From assembly GCA_026421135.1 (NCBI GenBank), contig JAPKCR010000216.1, forward strand, positions 1 through 5,360: 5,360 bases of DNA, in the 5' to 3' direction. Each line of letters begins with the position of its first letter. Position 1 is the first letter of the stretch. Origin of the DNA: Sulfitobacter sp. GTDB lineage: Bacteria > Pseudomonadota > Alphaproteobacteria > Rhodobacterales > Rhodobacteraceae. A model generated the notes under the pieces. It was not told where the DNA came from, did no database searches, and saw only the letters and a list, made by a program, of their open reading frames with translations. Positions 1-5,360 of the stretch are shown piece after piece. Both the position numbers and the translations under genes were made by a program.

Positions 1-253
1 GGGACGCGGCCTCGGTGTCGCTAGCTGCGGGGATGATCCAATCAGGATCGATCTGCCAATCAAGATCGCGGCCTATGCCGAGGATTGTATCCGGGTCACC
101 AATCAGTCGCGGCGAGACAAGGTCGAGCAAAGTGGCATCGCGCAATGTTTCCAAAACCACCGATTGCGCGGCGCAGGCGACAGCGACGCGCACCGGTGCC
201 AGAGCCTGCGCTTGGTCAATCAGGGCTTGCAGCTTTTCAGGGTTACGAGACAT
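1..253 (-). CDS. pta: Phosphate acetyltransferase (phosphotransacetylase), N-terminal part, cut by window edge
   Basis: This gene converts acetyl-CoA plus phosphate to acetyl phosphate plus CoA in the cytoplasm, feeding acetate kinase. The 84 visible residues begin MSRNPEKLQALIDQAQAL and continue with APVRVAVACA, an LVSPRLIGDPDTI stretch and IIPAASDTEAA. This order (helix, P-V-R-x-A-V strand, 'x-P-x-L-I-G', then an 'A...s..EAA' segment) matches the start of the phosphate acetyl/butyryltransferase family. The ATG at 253 has GGGAG (262-266) eight bases upstream, inside the end of ackA, and only three bases separate it from the ackA stop, so the two are translationally coupled. Many proteobacterial homologues beside DUF3141 genes carry an N-terminal MaoC-like hydratase domain. 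Here the protein starts directly in the transferase domain. Phosphate butyryltransferase is the main alternative; the acetate kinase partner favours Pta. The catalytic region lies outside the window. Confidence 0.85.
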   Translation of the reverse strand, partial: MSRNPEKLQALIDQAQALAPVRVAVACAAQSVVLETLRDATLLDLVSPRLIGDPDTILGIGRDLDWQIDPDWIIPAASDTEAAS

Positions 254-256
254 AAC

Positions 257-1465
257 TCACGCTCCCACACTTGATGCCCGCGGCACCGGCTTGTCCAAAA
301 CTTTCTCAGCCACATGACTTGCGATCATCTGTTCTTCATCCGTCGCGCGTGCCTCGACAATCACCCGTCCGTCAGGCTTTGATACCCTAGTGCAGCCCGC
401 CTTGTTGGCCGCGCTGTCGATGTTGACCCCCAAGTAACCGAGACCCGCACAAATCCTGCTGCGTATCTGGGCTGAATTCTCGCCAATACCGCCAGTGAAA
501 ACGACGCGGTCCAGTCCGCCAAGGGCCCCAGTCAGACGTGCCAGATGCAGCCTTACCTGATAGCAGAAATATTCGACAGTTTCTGCAGCGGCCTCTTCAT
601 TGCTGTCCAGCAGATCTTCCATGTTCCGGCTGAGGCCTGACATTCCCAGCAGCCCGCTTTTTTCATAAAGGAGCGCTGTGATTTCATCAGGTGACATGCC
701 TTTTTCCTGCATTAGGAATAGCAAGATTCCAGGATCAATATCACCGGTACGCGTGCCCATCGGAAGACCCGCAAGCGTTGAGAACCCCATACTTGTCTCT
801 ATCGGGAGCCCCTTGCGAATAGCAGCCATCGAAGCACCATTCCCCAAATGTGCGATGATGATACGCTCAGCATCAACATCGACGCCATCATGGTGCAACG
901 TTTCCATGATGTATTCGTAAGACAGGCCATGAAATCCGTAACGACGGATGCCATCCTTGGCATACGCCCGGGGCAGGGCGGTCATCCGCGCGAGATCGGG
1001 CAAATCATGGTGGAACGACGTATCAAAACAGGCCACCTGCGGTACTTCGGGCCGTGTTGCCAGCACCGCGTCGATCCCTGCAAGGTTGGGCGGCATGTGC
1101 AATGGTGCCAGATGGGCGAGCCGACGCAGCCGCGCCAACAGGGCAGGCGTGACGTCCTTGGGACAATCACATTCCGGACCTCCATGTACCACTCGGTGCC
1201 CTACAGCGACTAGATCGAGCGATCCTGGCAGGCTTGCGATGGCTTTGAGCAGGCGCGTGAGTGCTGCCTCGTGACTGTCAAGCCTTCCGGGTTCGTCAAC
1301 GACAATCGTGCTACGGGCATCGCTTAGCTGAAAATGCCCACCGGATAGGCCGATCCGGTCAATCGCCCCCGACCACAGCCGCTTTGGGTGATGGGACGCC
1401 GTAAAAAGCGCAAACTTGAGCGAAGAAGAACCGGCGTTGAGCGTAAGAACAACCCGTTCAGGCAT
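257..1465 (-). CDS. ackA: Acetate kinase (acetate/propionate kinase family), complete, 402 aa
   Basis: Cytoplasmic ASKHA-fold kinase that transfers phosphate between acetyl phosphate and ADP, giving acetate and ATP, or the reverse. Family landmarks are all present: signature 1 LTLNAGSSSLKF (residues 7-18), R91 in GHRVVHGG, D148 in CFDTSFHHDLP, signature 2 RRYGFHGLSY with H179, the phosphate-binding HLGNGAS (206-212), R239 in GTRTGDIDPG, the adenosine-site GGIGEN (325-330) and a DEEQ acid pair near 377-378. R91 and D148 coincide with the numbering I recall for the Methanosarcina enzyme. Length is normal. I chose ATG 1465, not the ATG at 1555, because GAGGAA (1473-1478) lies seven bases upstream and the family signature begins directly after. 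The extra 30 residues of the longer frame are basic and unlike the family; they overlay another small gene. It overlaps that gene by eight bases and precedes pta by three bases. Propionate kinase activity cannot be excluded. Confidence 0.95.
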   Translation of the reverse strand: MPERVVLTLNAGSSSLKFALFTASHHPKRLWSGAIDRIGLSGGHFQLSDARSTIVVDEPGRLDSHEAALTRLLKAIASLPGSLDLVAVGHRVVHGGPECDCPKDVTPALLARLRRLAHLAPLHMPPNLAGIDAVLATRPEVPQVACFDTSFHHDLPDLARMTALPRAYAKDGIRRYGFHGLSYEYIMETLHHDGVDVDAERIIIAHLGNGASMAAIRKGLPIETSMGFSTLAGLPMGTRTGDIDPGILLFLMQEKGMSPDEITALLYEKSGLLGMSGLSRNMEDLLDSNEEAAAETVEYFCYQVRLHLARLTGALGGLDRVVFTGGIGENSAQIRSRICAGLGYLGVNIDSAANKAGCTRVSKPDGRVIVEARATDEEQMIASHVAEKVLDKPVPRASSVGA

Positions 1466-1634
1466 CGGTAGCTTCCTCGGTCTGGTTCTTGTTCTTTTTG
1501 TCCTGCTTATGTGAATGGCCCTTTGAGCCATGATCGTGGCCCCCCTTTTTTCCATGGCGATGTCCGAACAGGTGCATTCCGATCATGCCCACCCCAAAAA
1601 CTAGGATCAGCCAATTTTCAAATATCCATTGCAT
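1458..1634 (-). CDS. Small membrane peptide with His/Lys-rich tail, 58 aa (possibly DUF2933-like)
   Basis: Too short for a default ORF cutoff, but well supported. The ATG at 1634 has AGGAAG (1641-1646) six bases upstream; it starts 18 bases after the DUF3141 stop and ends TGA at 1460-1458, overlapping ackA by eight bases (ATGCCTGA). The protein opens MQWIFENWLI and runs through one hydrophobic helix (about residues 4-23, LILVFGVGMIGM) into HLFGHRHG. It then becomes a hydrophilic tail (24-58) rich in His, Lys and Gly, with seven His between 25 and 42, ending in an acidic TEEATDA. The N-terminus, helix and MHLFGH-type junction recall small DUF2933-type proteins and other tiny His-tailed membrane peptides; that family link is from memory and weak. 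The tail could bind divalent metal or a phosphorylated or anionic partner, but no function is shown. An A6/G6 run at 1540-1551 lies in the tail-coding part. Confidence 0.72.
   Translation of the reverse strand: MQWIFENWLILVFGVGMIGMHLFGHRHGKKGGHDHGSKGHSHKQDKKNKNQTEEATDA
1473..1478 (-). promoter_or_regulatory. Ribosome binding site deciding the ackA start
   Basis: GAGGAA on the minus strand sits seven bases before the ATG at 1465. It supports the 402-residue AckA over the 30-residue longer reading. The site lies inside the last codons of the upstream small gene, consistent with translational coupling. Confidence 0.75.
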
Positions 1635-1652
1635 TTCTTTCTTCCTTTCAGG

Positions 1653-3407
1653 TCAGACCGGCATGCGCGGGTTGCTGTCGGTGTCCAGTTTCTCGTTTCC
1701 GAAAAGCGTTCTGAACGTGCGCTCGTATGTTGCGTCGCGTTTGATGCGGGCGCGTTCAATAGCGTCTCCAACAGCAGAGATCGCAGCCCTCTCGCGCTGG
1801 ATCATTGAATTGCCAGGCTCCAAGGGCACCCGTGTTTCGGCAATGCTGGTCGCTGTTTGCCGGACAAACTGCATCCACGGATTGTAGCCTTCCGAAAACA
1901 TCAGGCGGCTGACACGCATGGGGTGCATCAATCTCAGCATCTCGGCGCTGGCTGGCGTTGTCATCAAACGCACCCAAGGACTGACAAAAGTGCTGTAGAA
2001 GGCCTCGTTGATTTTGGACACCTGCTCCACTTTTTCAAAGGCCTGTTCCGGCACATCGTGTTTCAGATCGCTTACCTTGCGGGGCTCGAACGTGACCTTA
2101 TATTCGGGGGCGTGACAATCGGGGTCGCCTGACGGGTTGTCGATTTTCATCTCGTACAGGCCAGGTTTCAGCTTTTCGATCTTGTCCAGACTTTCCAGAA
2201 TGGCACGGTGCTCAAGCTTGGCTACCGAGGCTGATACGAAAATGCCCAGATGGCCGACATGTGCATTGGTCAGATAGACGATCCGCTGGCCCGCCGCCTT
2301 GAGGTCCGCAGTGTCCTTGTAGACTTCTGGAATCCAGCCAAGTGCCTGTGCGGGCGGCGTAATATTGTCGCCGTAGGATGCAAAGACAATCATCGGGCTT
2401 TTAATCTTGCGCAAATCGGCGACGCAGTGATCCCCGATTGGCATTTCACCGCTTTCGAGCTGGTTGCCGATGAACAGGTTCTGGGTGATCGACAGGATTT
2501 CAGGGCGGCTGAGGGTGTAAAAACCGTTCCACCAGCGTTCAAAGTCAAGAAAGCGGTCGCGCTCTGTATCCACATTGGTCAGCAGATTGGCGTATTTCTC
2601 CCAGATAGCCTTTTCTGGTTTTAGACTTTCGAAATTTTGCGCCAACCATGCGCCGTCGAACCGTCCATCGCCCAGATCAGCGGTCAGATGGGCCAGCCAC
2701 GCCCCACCAAGTAATCCGCCGGTGACCCGCATCGGGTTGACGCCTTCTTCACCTGCCCAGTAGGACAACGGCGATCCGTTCAAAACCACCGGCCCCGCGA
2801 GGCCTTCGCAGTGCGCGGCCAACAGTGTAACGGCCCACCCAGCCTGACAATTACCGTAAAGGACGGGGGCGGCACCGTCGTGGCGCGCCGATACCTCTTC
2901 GACAAAGCGGCGCAGGGCGAACAAGACATCCTCGAGCGTCTGGTCTGGCTCTGGTTCAGGAAAGAAGATCACGAAATAGACAGGGTGGCCTTCGGCCATC
3001 GCCATGCCGACCTCGCTGTCGCGTTTGAACCCACCAATGCCGGGACCGTGGCCCGCACGGGGGTCCACCACGATGACGGGTGGTTTTGTATCGTCCACAC
3101 AATCATCCCAGCAGTTTCCGTCCACTTCGGTGATCCTGAGTAGCGCATAATTGGCTGAGCGGCCGAACTGTCGCGCGTCCAGCAACGTTTCATACTTGAA
3201 ATCCAGCAGTGGCGGCATTCCGGCGCGCTCGTGTGCTATCATGTTGTCAGCGCGTTCGCGCAGCGTATCCATAAACAACACTGAACGTTCCCACAGATCG
3301 CGGCCATATGCAGCAGGATCTGGCAGGGGTTGTGGTGTGTCAGATGTCGAGCTGGTCACATTCAAATTGGCAGGAAGGAGAGGTTTAATCGATGCGACGG
3401 TGTTCAT
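1653..3407 (-). CDS. DUF3141 alpha/beta-hydrolase, PHA synthase-related, complete, 584 aa
   Basis: Large cytoplasmic protein of the DUF3141 family, often labelled 3-hydroxyalkanoate synthetase in annotations; to my knowledge its reaction is not established. The alpha/beta-hydrolase core carries a lipase-box-like YGNCQAG with Cys187 in the nucleophile position, as in PHA synthases (G-x-C-x-G). An acid follows in ASYGDNITPP (Asp347), and the histidine is in NAHVGHLGIF, with His386 more likely than His383. An N-terminal helical region (about 30-90) and a long C-terminal extension (about 415-584) with FYSTFVSPWVR and MHPMRVSRLMFSEGYNPWM flank the core. I chose ATG 3407, which overlaps the upstream stop as ATGA and has GGAGGG (3415-3420) seven bases before it; the start 60 bases further upstream has no such support. 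Its tight operon with ackA and pta suggests a role in acyl-CoA, polyester or acetyl phosphate metabolism (inference). It could be a depolymerase or acyltransferase instead of a polymerase. Confidence 0.88.
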   Translation of the reverse strand: MNTVASIKPLLPANLNVTSSTSDTPQPLPDPAAYGRDLWERSVLFMDTLRERADNMIAHERAGMPPLLDFKYETLLDARQFGRSANYALLRITEVDGNCWDDCVDDTKPPVIVVDPRAGHGPGIGGFKRDSEVGMAMAEGHPVYFVIFFPEPEPDQTLEDVLFALRRFVEEVSARHDGAAPVLYGNCQAGWAVTLLAAHCEGLAGPVVLNGSPLSYWAGEEGVNPMRVTGGLLGGAWLAHLTADLGDGRFDGAWLAQNFESLKPEKAIWEKYANLLTNVDTERDRFLDFERWWNGFYTLSRPEILSITQNLFIGNQLESGEMPIGDHCVADLRKIKSPMIVFASYGDNITPPAQALGWIPEVYKDTADLKAAGQRIVYLTNAHVGHLGIFVSASVAKLEHRAILESLDKIEKLKPGLYEMKIDNPSGDPDCHAPEYKVTFEPRKVSDLKHDVPEQAFEKVEQVSKINEAFYSTFVSPWVRLMTTPASAEMLRLMHPMRVSRLMFSEGYNPWMQFVRQTATSIAETRVPLEPGNSMIQRERAAISAVGDAIERARIKRDATYERTFRTLFGNEKLDTDSNPRMPV

Positions 3408-3673
3408 GCCGACGCCCTCCGCGAAAAGAAGTTCCACGCAGGCACGAAGATCACAGCAACGTACCAACCATAGGCAAAGCTCTCAACCAGACCGAGCAGG
3501 ACGCTTTGCCAACTGATCCAAGTCACACCCGGCAGGAGTGGCAACCACGCCTGATACATCGTGGCTCCGGGGAAAATCAGACCGAACACGACGCACAGGG
3601 AGAAACTGAACGACAACAGAATTCCGAGCGACATTCCGACAGCGTAGATGCTGATAGGTATTGAATCTGACAT
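3404..3673 (-). CDS. Small integral membrane protein, DUF5676-type, 89 aa
   Basis: Inner-membrane protein of unknown function. It begins MSDSIPISIYAVG and has one long hydrophobic helix at about 9-33. A short loop with FPGATMYQAWLPLLPG (34-49) follows, then a second hydrophobic stretch at about 52-83 containing GLVESFAYGWYVA (61-73), and a basic end (SRRASA). The loop motif and the G-L-V-E-S-F-A-Y-G-W segment are what I associate with DUF5676 family membrane proteins; I recognise the family but know of no demonstrated role. The start is ATG 3673, because GAGGAG (3682-3687) is eight bases upstream. A GTG nine bases earlier would overlap that site. It is the first gene of the DUF3141-ackA-pta operon and overlaps the DUF3141 gene by four bases, so a helper or membrane-anchoring role for that enzyme is a reasonable guess. 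Confidence 0.85.
   Translation of the reverse strand: MSDSIPISIYAVGMSLGILLSFSFSLCVVFGLIFPGATMYQAWLPLLPGVTWISWQSVLLGLVESFAYGWYVAVIFVPAWNFFSRRASA
3415..3420 (-). promoter_or_regulatory. Ribosome binding site deciding the DUF3141 start
   Basis: GGAGGG on the minus strand stands seven bases before the ATG at 3407, within the last codons of the DUF5676 gene. It fixes the start that overlaps the previous stop codon (ATGA), and rules against the 20-residue longer version. Confidence 0.75.
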
Positions 3674-3681
3674 TTGAATCA

Positions 3682-3687
3682 CTCCTC
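3682..3687 (-). promoter_or_regulatory. Ribosome binding site of the operon's first gene
   Basis: GAGGAG on the minus strand, eight bases before ATG 3673. The alternative GTG at 3682-3680 uses the last base of this site and is therefore unlikely to be the start. Confidence 0.75.
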
Positions 3688-3704
3688 AAAAACGTGAAAT
3701 TGCC

Positions 3705-3730
3705 GAAAATATGATGTGTCCCATATTCTC
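3705..3730. promoter_or_regulatory. Operator-like inverted repeat upstream of the DUF5676-DUF3141-ackA-pta operon
   Basis: Read on the minus strand, GAGAATATG is followed by eight bases and CATATTTTC; the arms match at eight of nine positions, with a perfect AATATG/CATATT core. It is AT-rich in an otherwise GC-rich region and lies 32-57 bases before the first start codon, where a transcription factor would overlap or adjoin a promoter. I could not assign convincing -35/-10 hexamers. It does not fit an FNR box (TTGAT-N4-ATCAA). The regulator is unknown, and chance is possible for an AT-rich repeat of this size. Confidence 0.4.
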
Positions 3731-3742
3731 GCGGGTTCACTA

Positions 3743-3874
3743 TTAAGACGCTCTAGGCAGGAGACCGTTACACGCATGGCCAAGAAATTTTGCGTGAAGG
3801 CCAATCATCGCCTGAAAGTGCTTCAATCGCTCGTGATAGCGATTGGCCAGATGTTCAGATGGCGTCCTTTTGAC
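3743..3874 (-). pseudogene. Possible C-terminal remnant of an IS5-type transposase
   Basis: A minus-strand frame different from nhaA runs from inside the nhaA 3' end to a double stop (TAATAG, 3745-3740). It would encode about 43 residues containing SEHLANRYHERLKHFQAMIG. The pattern A-x-R-Y-x-x-x-L-x-x-F-x-A-M-I-x-L resembles the C-terminal helix of IS5-family transposases (for example 'RIATRYDK...F...'). No start, no catalytic DDE residues and no clear terminal repeats are visible, so at most this is a scar. It is the only coding-like content in the interval between nhaA and the next gene. The resemblance is from memory and may be fortuitous; codon choice is not decisive. Confidence 0.3.
3799..3848 (-). 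other. Two overlapping, mutually exclusive inverted repeats just after nhaA
   Basis: In the transcript leaving nhaA, CAATCGCT (3845-3838) can pair with AGCGATTG (3831-3824), an eight-base perfect stem with a six-base loop. The overlapping GGCCAATC (3848-3841) can pair perfectly with GATTGGCC (3806-3799). Only one can form at a time. The first hairpin begins ten bases after the nhaA stop, where a terminator is expected, but there is no following U-run, so this is not a canonical intrinsic terminator. It may serve as an mRNA 3'-end stabiliser or a weak attenuator, or be accidental sequence from a transposase remnant that covers the same bases. Confidence 0.4.
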
Positions 3875-5045
3875 ACCGCGACATCCGCGTTTCGGGTTCG
3901 ACCTGCGCACACCGCAATACAGCAAGCCCGACCACGGCAGACAGGGTGGACCCAATCAATATCGCCAGACGCGCGCTGGCGGCCAAAGCAGGTGTGTCAA
4001 ACGCAAGTGCTGTGACAAAGAGGCCCATGGTAAAGCCCACGCCTGCAAGAAGTCCGGCACCATAGATGTGTTGGAATCCGACACCCGGCGGCAGCGCACC
4101 GATGTTCAATTTCACGGCACACCATGTCGCGCCAAATACGCCAAGCTGCTTGCCCAAAAACAGCCCAAAGAAAGCGCCCAGAGACACGCCGTCCGTTACA
4201 TTTTGCAATGTTTCGATTTCGATTGTGACACCGGCATTGAAGAACCCGAAGATCGGGACAATCAGCAGGCTTGCCCAAGGGTGCAAGAGTCGTTGGGTTC
4301 GGAGCAGCGGTGAATTGCTGTCATCATGTTTGGCCCCATTAGGGACGACGGCCGCGATCAGGACGCCTGCAAGTGCTGCTTCGATCCCTGATTGGAACAA
4401 TGCCAACCAAAGTATTGCGCTGAGCATAGCTAACGGCAGCGGCTTTGCCTGTCCAATACGGTTCAGGCCGACCATGGTCGCGAACGTCACAATAGCCAGC
4501 ATCAATGGCAGGGTATGAACCTCCTCGCCGTAAAAGAACGCAATGATTGCAACCGCACCGAGGTCATCAAAAATTGCCAGGGCCATCAGAAACACTTTTA
4601 GACCAACAGGAACGCGATTTTCCAGCAAGGAGAGCAGGGCAAGAGCAAGGGCAATATCGGTCGCCATCGGGATCGCCCAGCCGCGCAGTGCTTCGCCGTT
4701 GGAGGCAGCAAATGAAACATAGATAAGGGCAGGGACGATCATGCCGCCCAACGCAGCAATTGCAGGCAACGCCGCCTTACGCAAAGTCGACAGGTGCCCT
4801 CCCACCAATTCATGCTTGATTTCGACTCCGACAAGCACAAAGAAAAGGGTCATCAGGCCCTGATTGATCCAAACGATCAGCGGAGCGTCGATTTGGTAGG
4901 GGCCCAAGCCAACGCGGATTGGCGTATGGTGAATCACTGCATACAACCCTGCCAGCGGAGAATTGGCCGCAATCAATGCAAGAATAATGGCGCTAAGTAT
5001 CATAACGCCGGAAATCCTGTTGAGGGTCAGAGGTTCAATAGCCAC
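3855..5045 (-). CDS. nhaA: Na+/H+ antiporter NhaA, complete, 396 aa
   Basis: Inner-membrane antiporter exchanging cytoplasmic Na+ (or Li+) for periplasmic protons, for sodium and alkaline-pH tolerance. The sequence follows E. coli NhaA almost throughout: FFVLVGVEIKHEL (68-80), PAIAALGGMIVPALIY (94-109), GWAIPMATDIALAL with Asp130 (E. coli D133), AIFDDLGA with the Asp160-Asp161 pair (D163/D164), His240 in PNGAKH (cf. H225), LGKQLG with Lys299 (K300), and AGVGFTMGLF (334-343). About 12 membrane helices are expected. The start is GTG 5045, the first possible one after an in-frame TGA, with a weak GGA six bases upstream; ATG at residue 15 would cut into helix 1. The last 13 or so residues (PETRMSRCQKDAI) go beyond the E. 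coli end and look unusual, perhaps because sequence was joined here. It lies 37 bases after the cfa-type gene and may be cotranscribed with it. Confidence 0.95.
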   Translation of the reverse strand: MAIEPLTLNRISGVMILSAIILALIAANSPLAGLYAVIHHTPIRVGLGPYQIDAPLIVWINQGLMTLFFVLVGVEIKHELVGGHLSTLRKAALPAIAALGGMIVPALIYVSFAASNGEALRGWAIPMATDIALALALLSLLENRVPVGLKVFLMALAIFDDLGAVAIIAFFYGEEVHTLPLMLAIVTFATMVGLNRIGQAKPLPLAMLSAILWLALFQSGIEAALAGVLIAAVVPNGAKHDDSNSPLLRTQRLLHPWASLLIVPIFGFFNAGVTIEIETLQNVTDGVSLGAFFGLFLGKQLGVFGATWCAVKLNIGALPPGVGFQHIYGAGLLAGVGFTMGLFVTALAFDTPALAASARLAILIGSTLSAVVGLAVLRCAQVEPETRMSRCQKDAI

Positions 5046-5082
5046 TTTGGGTCCAGTTCATCCAGCCTGCCTATACATTTGG

Positions 5083-5360
5083 TCAGTGGCTTTGTTTCGC
5101 GCCCGCAATATAGTCACGCGTCAACGGTACCGTGCCTGCGCGCTTTGCCAGCTGGAACTGAAAGACCACCAGTCCGGTATGCCGGAATGCGGTCTCGCAT
5201 ACGGCAAGATAAAACTCCCACATTCGGCAGAATCTTTCGTCGTAAAGTGCGGCAACCTGTTCGCGATTGGCCAAAAACCGCGTTCGCCATGCGCGAAGGG
5301 TTTCGGCGTAATGCAAGCGCAGAACTTCGACATCTGTTACGATCAGCCCGCTCCTTTCGA
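5083..5360 (-). CDS. cfa: Cyclopropane-fatty-acyl-phospholipid synthase-type SAM methyltransferase, C-terminal part, cut by window edge
   Basis: The 91 visible residues end the protein. Enzymes of this family transfer a methylene from S-adenosylmethionine to the double bond of unsaturated acyl chains in membrane phospholipids, hardening the membrane against acid and stationary-phase stress. The start of the fragment, SGLIVTDVEVLRLHYAETL, then AWRTRF, YDERFCRMWEFYLAVCETAFR and LVVFQFQLAKR, matches the CfA C-terminal region closely. The Tyr of LHYAETL corresponds, by my alignment from memory, to E. coli Tyr317 of the bicarbonate site. It ends with LTRDYIAGAKQSH and TGA (5085-5083). A TTG at 5316 is not a start, because the frame stays open to the window edge with family-like sequence. 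Related lipid-modifying methyltransferases of the same superfamily are possible, since the SAM-binding part is not visible. nhaA follows after 37 bases. Confidence 0.88.
   Translation of the reverse strand, partial: ERSGLIVTDVEVLRLHYAETLRAWRTRFLANREQVAALYDERFCRMWEFYLAVCETAFRHTGLVVFQFQLAKRAGTVPLTRDYIAGAKQSH

Noticed and set aside
15..317. Plus-strand open frame of 100 codons
   Set aside because: Antisense to pta and the end of ackA, both clearly coding on the minus strand.
1466..1555. Thirty-residue N-terminal extension of AckA from the ATG at 1555
   Set aside because: Highly basic, unlike the family, no RBS at that ATG, and the DNA is explained by the small membrane gene in another frame; ATG 1465 has a good RBS just before the family signature.
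2250..2624. Plus-strand open frame of 124 codons
   Set aside because: Antisense shadow of the DUF3141 gene; no family resemblance and no convincing RBS.
3408..3467. Twenty-residue longer DUF3141 start at 3467
   Set aside because: Overlaps the DUF5676 coding end by 64 bases with no RBS; ATG 3407 gives ATGA coupling and a GGAGGG site.
3674..3689. TTGA-N8-TCAA resembling an FNR/Crp half-site pair
   Set aside because: Spacing is eight rather than the six of an FNR box, and it lies across the ribosome binding site of the first gene.
3843..4313. Plus-strand open frame of 156 codons
   Set aside because: Antisense to nhaA, which is unambiguous; composition is low-complexity and charged with no recognisable domain.
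1..5360. CRISPR arrays, tRNA or rRNA genes, long direct repeats
   Set aside because: No regularly spaced repeats and no tRNA-like arms or rRNA-like stretches seen; nearly all bases are accounted for by minus-strand coding sequence.

Overview
The window reads as part of an alphaproteobacterial chromosome or large replicon, most likely a Rhodobacterales (Roseobacter-type) bacterium. The evidence is a moderately high GC content, the flavour of the Cfa, NhaA and AckA proteins, and a DUF5676/DUF3141/acetate kinase/phosphotransacetylase gene set I associate with that group and other proteobacteria. This is an impression from protein sequence, not a database result. Every gene I can support lies on the minus strand, so transcription runs from the high coordinates to the low ones.

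In transcription order the layout is as follows. (1) The C-terminal part of a cyclopropane-fatty-acyl-phospholipid synthase-type methyltransferase (5360-5083, cut by the window edge). (2) A complete NhaA Na+/H+ antiporter (5045-3855), starting 37 bases later. (3) A 181-base interval (3854-3674) holding a possible transposase C-terminal remnant, two competing inverted repeats and a separate operator-like inverted repeat. (4) A small two-helix DUF5676-type membrane protein (3673-3404). (5) A 584-residue DUF3141 alpha/beta-hydrolase related to polyhydroxyalkanoate synthases (3407-1653). (6) A 58-residue membrane peptide with a His/Lys-rich tail, not previously listed as an ORF (1634-1458). (7) Acetate kinase (1465-257). 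(8) The N-terminal 84 residues of phosphate acetyltransferase (253-1, running off the window).

Genes 4 to 8 form one tightly packed operon: ATGA overlap, 18-base gap, 8-base overlap, 3-base gap, each with a good Shine-Dalgarno. AckA and Pta interconvert acetyl-CoA, acetyl phosphate and acetate with ATP formation. The DUF3141 protein has an apparent Cys-Asp-His triad like PHA synthases, so the unit may couple acyl-CoA/polyester handling with overflow acetate metabolism. The two small membrane proteins have no assigned role. Genes 1 and 2 (membrane lipid cyclopropanation and Na+/H+ exchange) look like a separate envelope/pH-stress unit that merely lies upstream.

The most interesting points are the unlisted small His-rich membrane peptide, which carries an in-frame A AAA AAG slippery heptamer inside an A6G6 run such that a one-base deletion would fuse its membrane helix to acetate kinase; the uncharacterised DUF3141 enzyme welded to ackA-pta; and the disturbed nhaA 3' junction.
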